Positions 7,247 to 8,123 of a stretch of DNA of 8,123 bases are shown piece after piece. The position numbers and the translations under genes are program-made. Source of the DNA: Chitinophagaceae bacterium UBA2793 (GTDB taxonomy: Bacteria; Bacteroidota; Bacteroidia; Chitinophagales; Chitinophagaceae). The notes under the pieces are model-generated. The model had not been told where the DNA came from. It did no database searches and saw nothing but the letters and a program-made list of their open reading frames with translations. Each line of letters opens with the position of its first letter. Positions within the stretch are counted from its first letter, which is position 1. The stretch is taken from the NCBI GenBank assembly GCA_002352045.1, contig DEHT01000060.1, positions 50,097 through 58,219 of the forward strand, given 5' to 3'.

Positions 7247-7861
7247 ATGAACAATGAGATAAGTTTTGATGTAAAAAATATTCTTGGCTTAAAATTGCCT
7301 ACCGATCCTCGTTGGGTAAACCTTGCAGAAATACAGTTGGAAGAAATATTAACCGACCATGCTTACTGTGAGCAAAAAGCCGCTACTACCTGCATTACAC
7401 TTATTACTAAAAATCCCGAGAAAGAATTATTGGTACAGGAATTGAGCCCAATTGTTACGGAAGAATGGGGACATTTTAGGCAAGTGTTGGCAGAATTAAA
7501 GAAAAGGAATTTGAAATTGGGCAGGCAACGTAAAGATATTTATGTAAACAAGCTATTGCAATTTCAAAAGAAAGATGGCAGCCCTACCGAAAGATTTTTA
7601 GATCAAATGCTGATAATGGCCTTAATAGAAGCAAGAAGCTGTGAGCGTTTTAAAAGACTGAGCGAAGGATTGGATGATGAATATATGCGAAGGTTCTATC
7701 GAAAATTTATGGAAAGCGAAGCAGGACATTATACTTTATTTATAACGCTATCCGAGCATTATATTGATAAAACGGTAGTGCGTAAACGCTGGCAACAATG
7801 GCTTAGTTATGAAAAAGAGCTAATGAAGAGTGAGGAAATTAGAGGAGATAGGATTCATTAA
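7247..7861 (+). CDS. miaE: tRNA-(ms2io6A37) hydroxylase, MiaE-like
   Basis: MiaE is a di-iron, O2-dependent monooxygenase that hydroxylates the isopentenyl group of ms2i6A at position 37 of tRNAs reading UNN codons. The 204-residue protein shows the full family signature: DHAYCEQKAA (37-46), TEEWGHF (71-77), ALIEARSCERF (125-135) and ESEAGHYTLF (156-165). From these the predicted iron ligands are Glu42, Glu73, His76, Glu128, Glu158 and His161, forming the two ExxH pairs of a ferritin-like four-helix bundle. Length is normal for the family and no ligand is lost. It should act in the cytoplasm, after MiaA and MiaB, neither of which is in this window. The ATG is the only sensible start: it is preceded within four bases by a -7-like box and there is no Shine-Dalgarno sequence. 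It appears to be a single-gene unit, divergent from the acylase gene. Confidence 0.93.
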   Translation: MNNEISFDVKNILGLKLPTDPRWVNLAEIQLEEILTDHAYCEQKAATTCITLITKNPEKELLVQELSPIVTEEWGHFRQVLAELKKRNLKLGRQRKDIYVNKLLQFQKKDGSPTERFLDQMLIMALIEARSCERFKRLSEGLDDEYMRRFYRKFMESEAGHYTLFITLSEHYIDKTVVRKRWQQWLSYEKELMKSEEIRGDRIH

Positions 7862-7896
7862 AAAGGTAATAAAGCAAAATATTTTTCTGTTTTAAT

Positions 7897-7910
7897 TGGG
7901 CTAAAGCCCA
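7897..7910. repeat. Small hairpin with TAAA loop after miaE
   Basis: TGGGC (7897-7901) pairs with GCCCA (7906-7910) around the loop TAAA. It starts 36 bases past the miaE stop. It is not followed by a T-run, so it is a poor intrinsic terminator for miaE, although it could stabilise the mRNA end. The stem-TAAA-stem layout is shared with the larger hairpin at 7928-7964, which suggests the two belong to one repeat unit. Confidence 0.5.
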
Positions 7911-7927
7911 TTAATGCTAATATATGC

Positions 7928-7964
7928 TTCCATTGCCCCCGGCCTAAAGGCGGGGGCAATGGAA
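7928..7964 (+). repeat. REP/MITE-like palindromic element, copy 1
   Basis: TTCCATTGCCCCC (7928-7940) is the exact reverse complement of GGGGGCAATGGAA (7952-7964), a 13-bp GC-rich stem. Inside it, GCC and GGC pair around a TAAA loop with one bulged G at 7941. A stem this long in an intergenic region, with a second diverged copy in opposite orientation at 8084-8117, is the pattern of REP-like elements or small non-autonomous transposable elements. No transposase is present in the window. Confidence 0.7.
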
Positions 7965-8083
7965 ACTCAATCCTGCATTTGTATTAGCAAAAAATGATTC
8001 AACATAACCAAACCACAATAGAAAACAGTATCTCTTATCTGAGTTAATTTGGAGCAAAGCCATCTATGTTAATGTTTGATTTA

Positions 8084-8117
8084 ATTGCCCCGACCTTTAA
8101 GCCGGGGTAATGGAAGC
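8084..8117 (-). repeat. REP/MITE-like palindromic element, copy 2 (inverted relative to copy 1)
   Basis: ATTGCCCCG (8084-8092) pairs with CGGGGTAAT (8103-8111), with one G-T wobble, around a short inner stem and loop. Reading onward, GGGGTAATGGAAGC (8104-8117) matches the reverse complement of the left arm of copy 1 at 13 of 14 bases, so the two copies face each other. The 119 bases between the two elements (7965-8083) hold no recognisable gene, and the window ends six bases after this copy, so further copies may follow. Confidence 0.6.
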
Positions 8118-8123
8118 TACTGC

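Larger units (their letters stand above)
7862..8123. other. Gene-free right end carrying palindromic repeats
   Basis: These 262 bases have no credible coding frame on either strand. Apart from the three hairpins listed separately, the sequence is AT-rich and I see no tRNA, transposase fragment or clear promoter in it. Confidence 0.6.

Overview
The window looks like a chromosomal segment from a member of the Bacteroidota, plausibly a Chitinophagia- or Sphingobacteriia-type organism, although the sequence does not fix a genus. The signs are an AT-rich composition, no clear Shine-Dalgarno sites, TAnnTTTG-type -7 promoter elements, and a DUF5686 outer-membrane protein with an N-terminal carboxypeptidase-regulatory-like domain, a combination typical of this phylum.

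Layout from left to right. (1) The 3' end of a plus-strand gene with a DxDxDG/FG-GAP-like motif runs off the left edge. (2) A 101-base convergent gap carries a degenerate 7-base AGCT repeat. (3) On the minus strand lies trhO, a rhodanese-family tRNA U34 hydroxylase gene, interrupted by one in-frame TAA codon; everything on both sides of the stop stays in frame and looks conserved. (4) Also on the minus strand is a large DUF5686 protein predicted to sit in the outer membrane. (5) Upstream of it, and transcribed in the same direction, are a small four-helix membrane protein and a penicillin-acylase-family Ntn hydrolase, only 15 bases apart. (6) Divergent from these, on the plus strand, is miaE, the di-iron tRNA hydroxylase. 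(7) The right-hand 262 bases have no gene. They hold three hairpins, two of which form an inverted pair of REP/MITE-like elements.

Functionally this is mostly a housekeeping and cell-envelope neighbourhood, and I see no evidence of a new multi-gene system. Two genes encode oxygen-dependent tRNA hydroxylases (TrhO at position 34, MiaE at position 37), and three encode exported or membrane proteins. The observations most worth following up are the trhO nonsense codon, whose changed base is the exact centre of a 15-base palindrome, and the inverted palindromic repeats beyond miaE.
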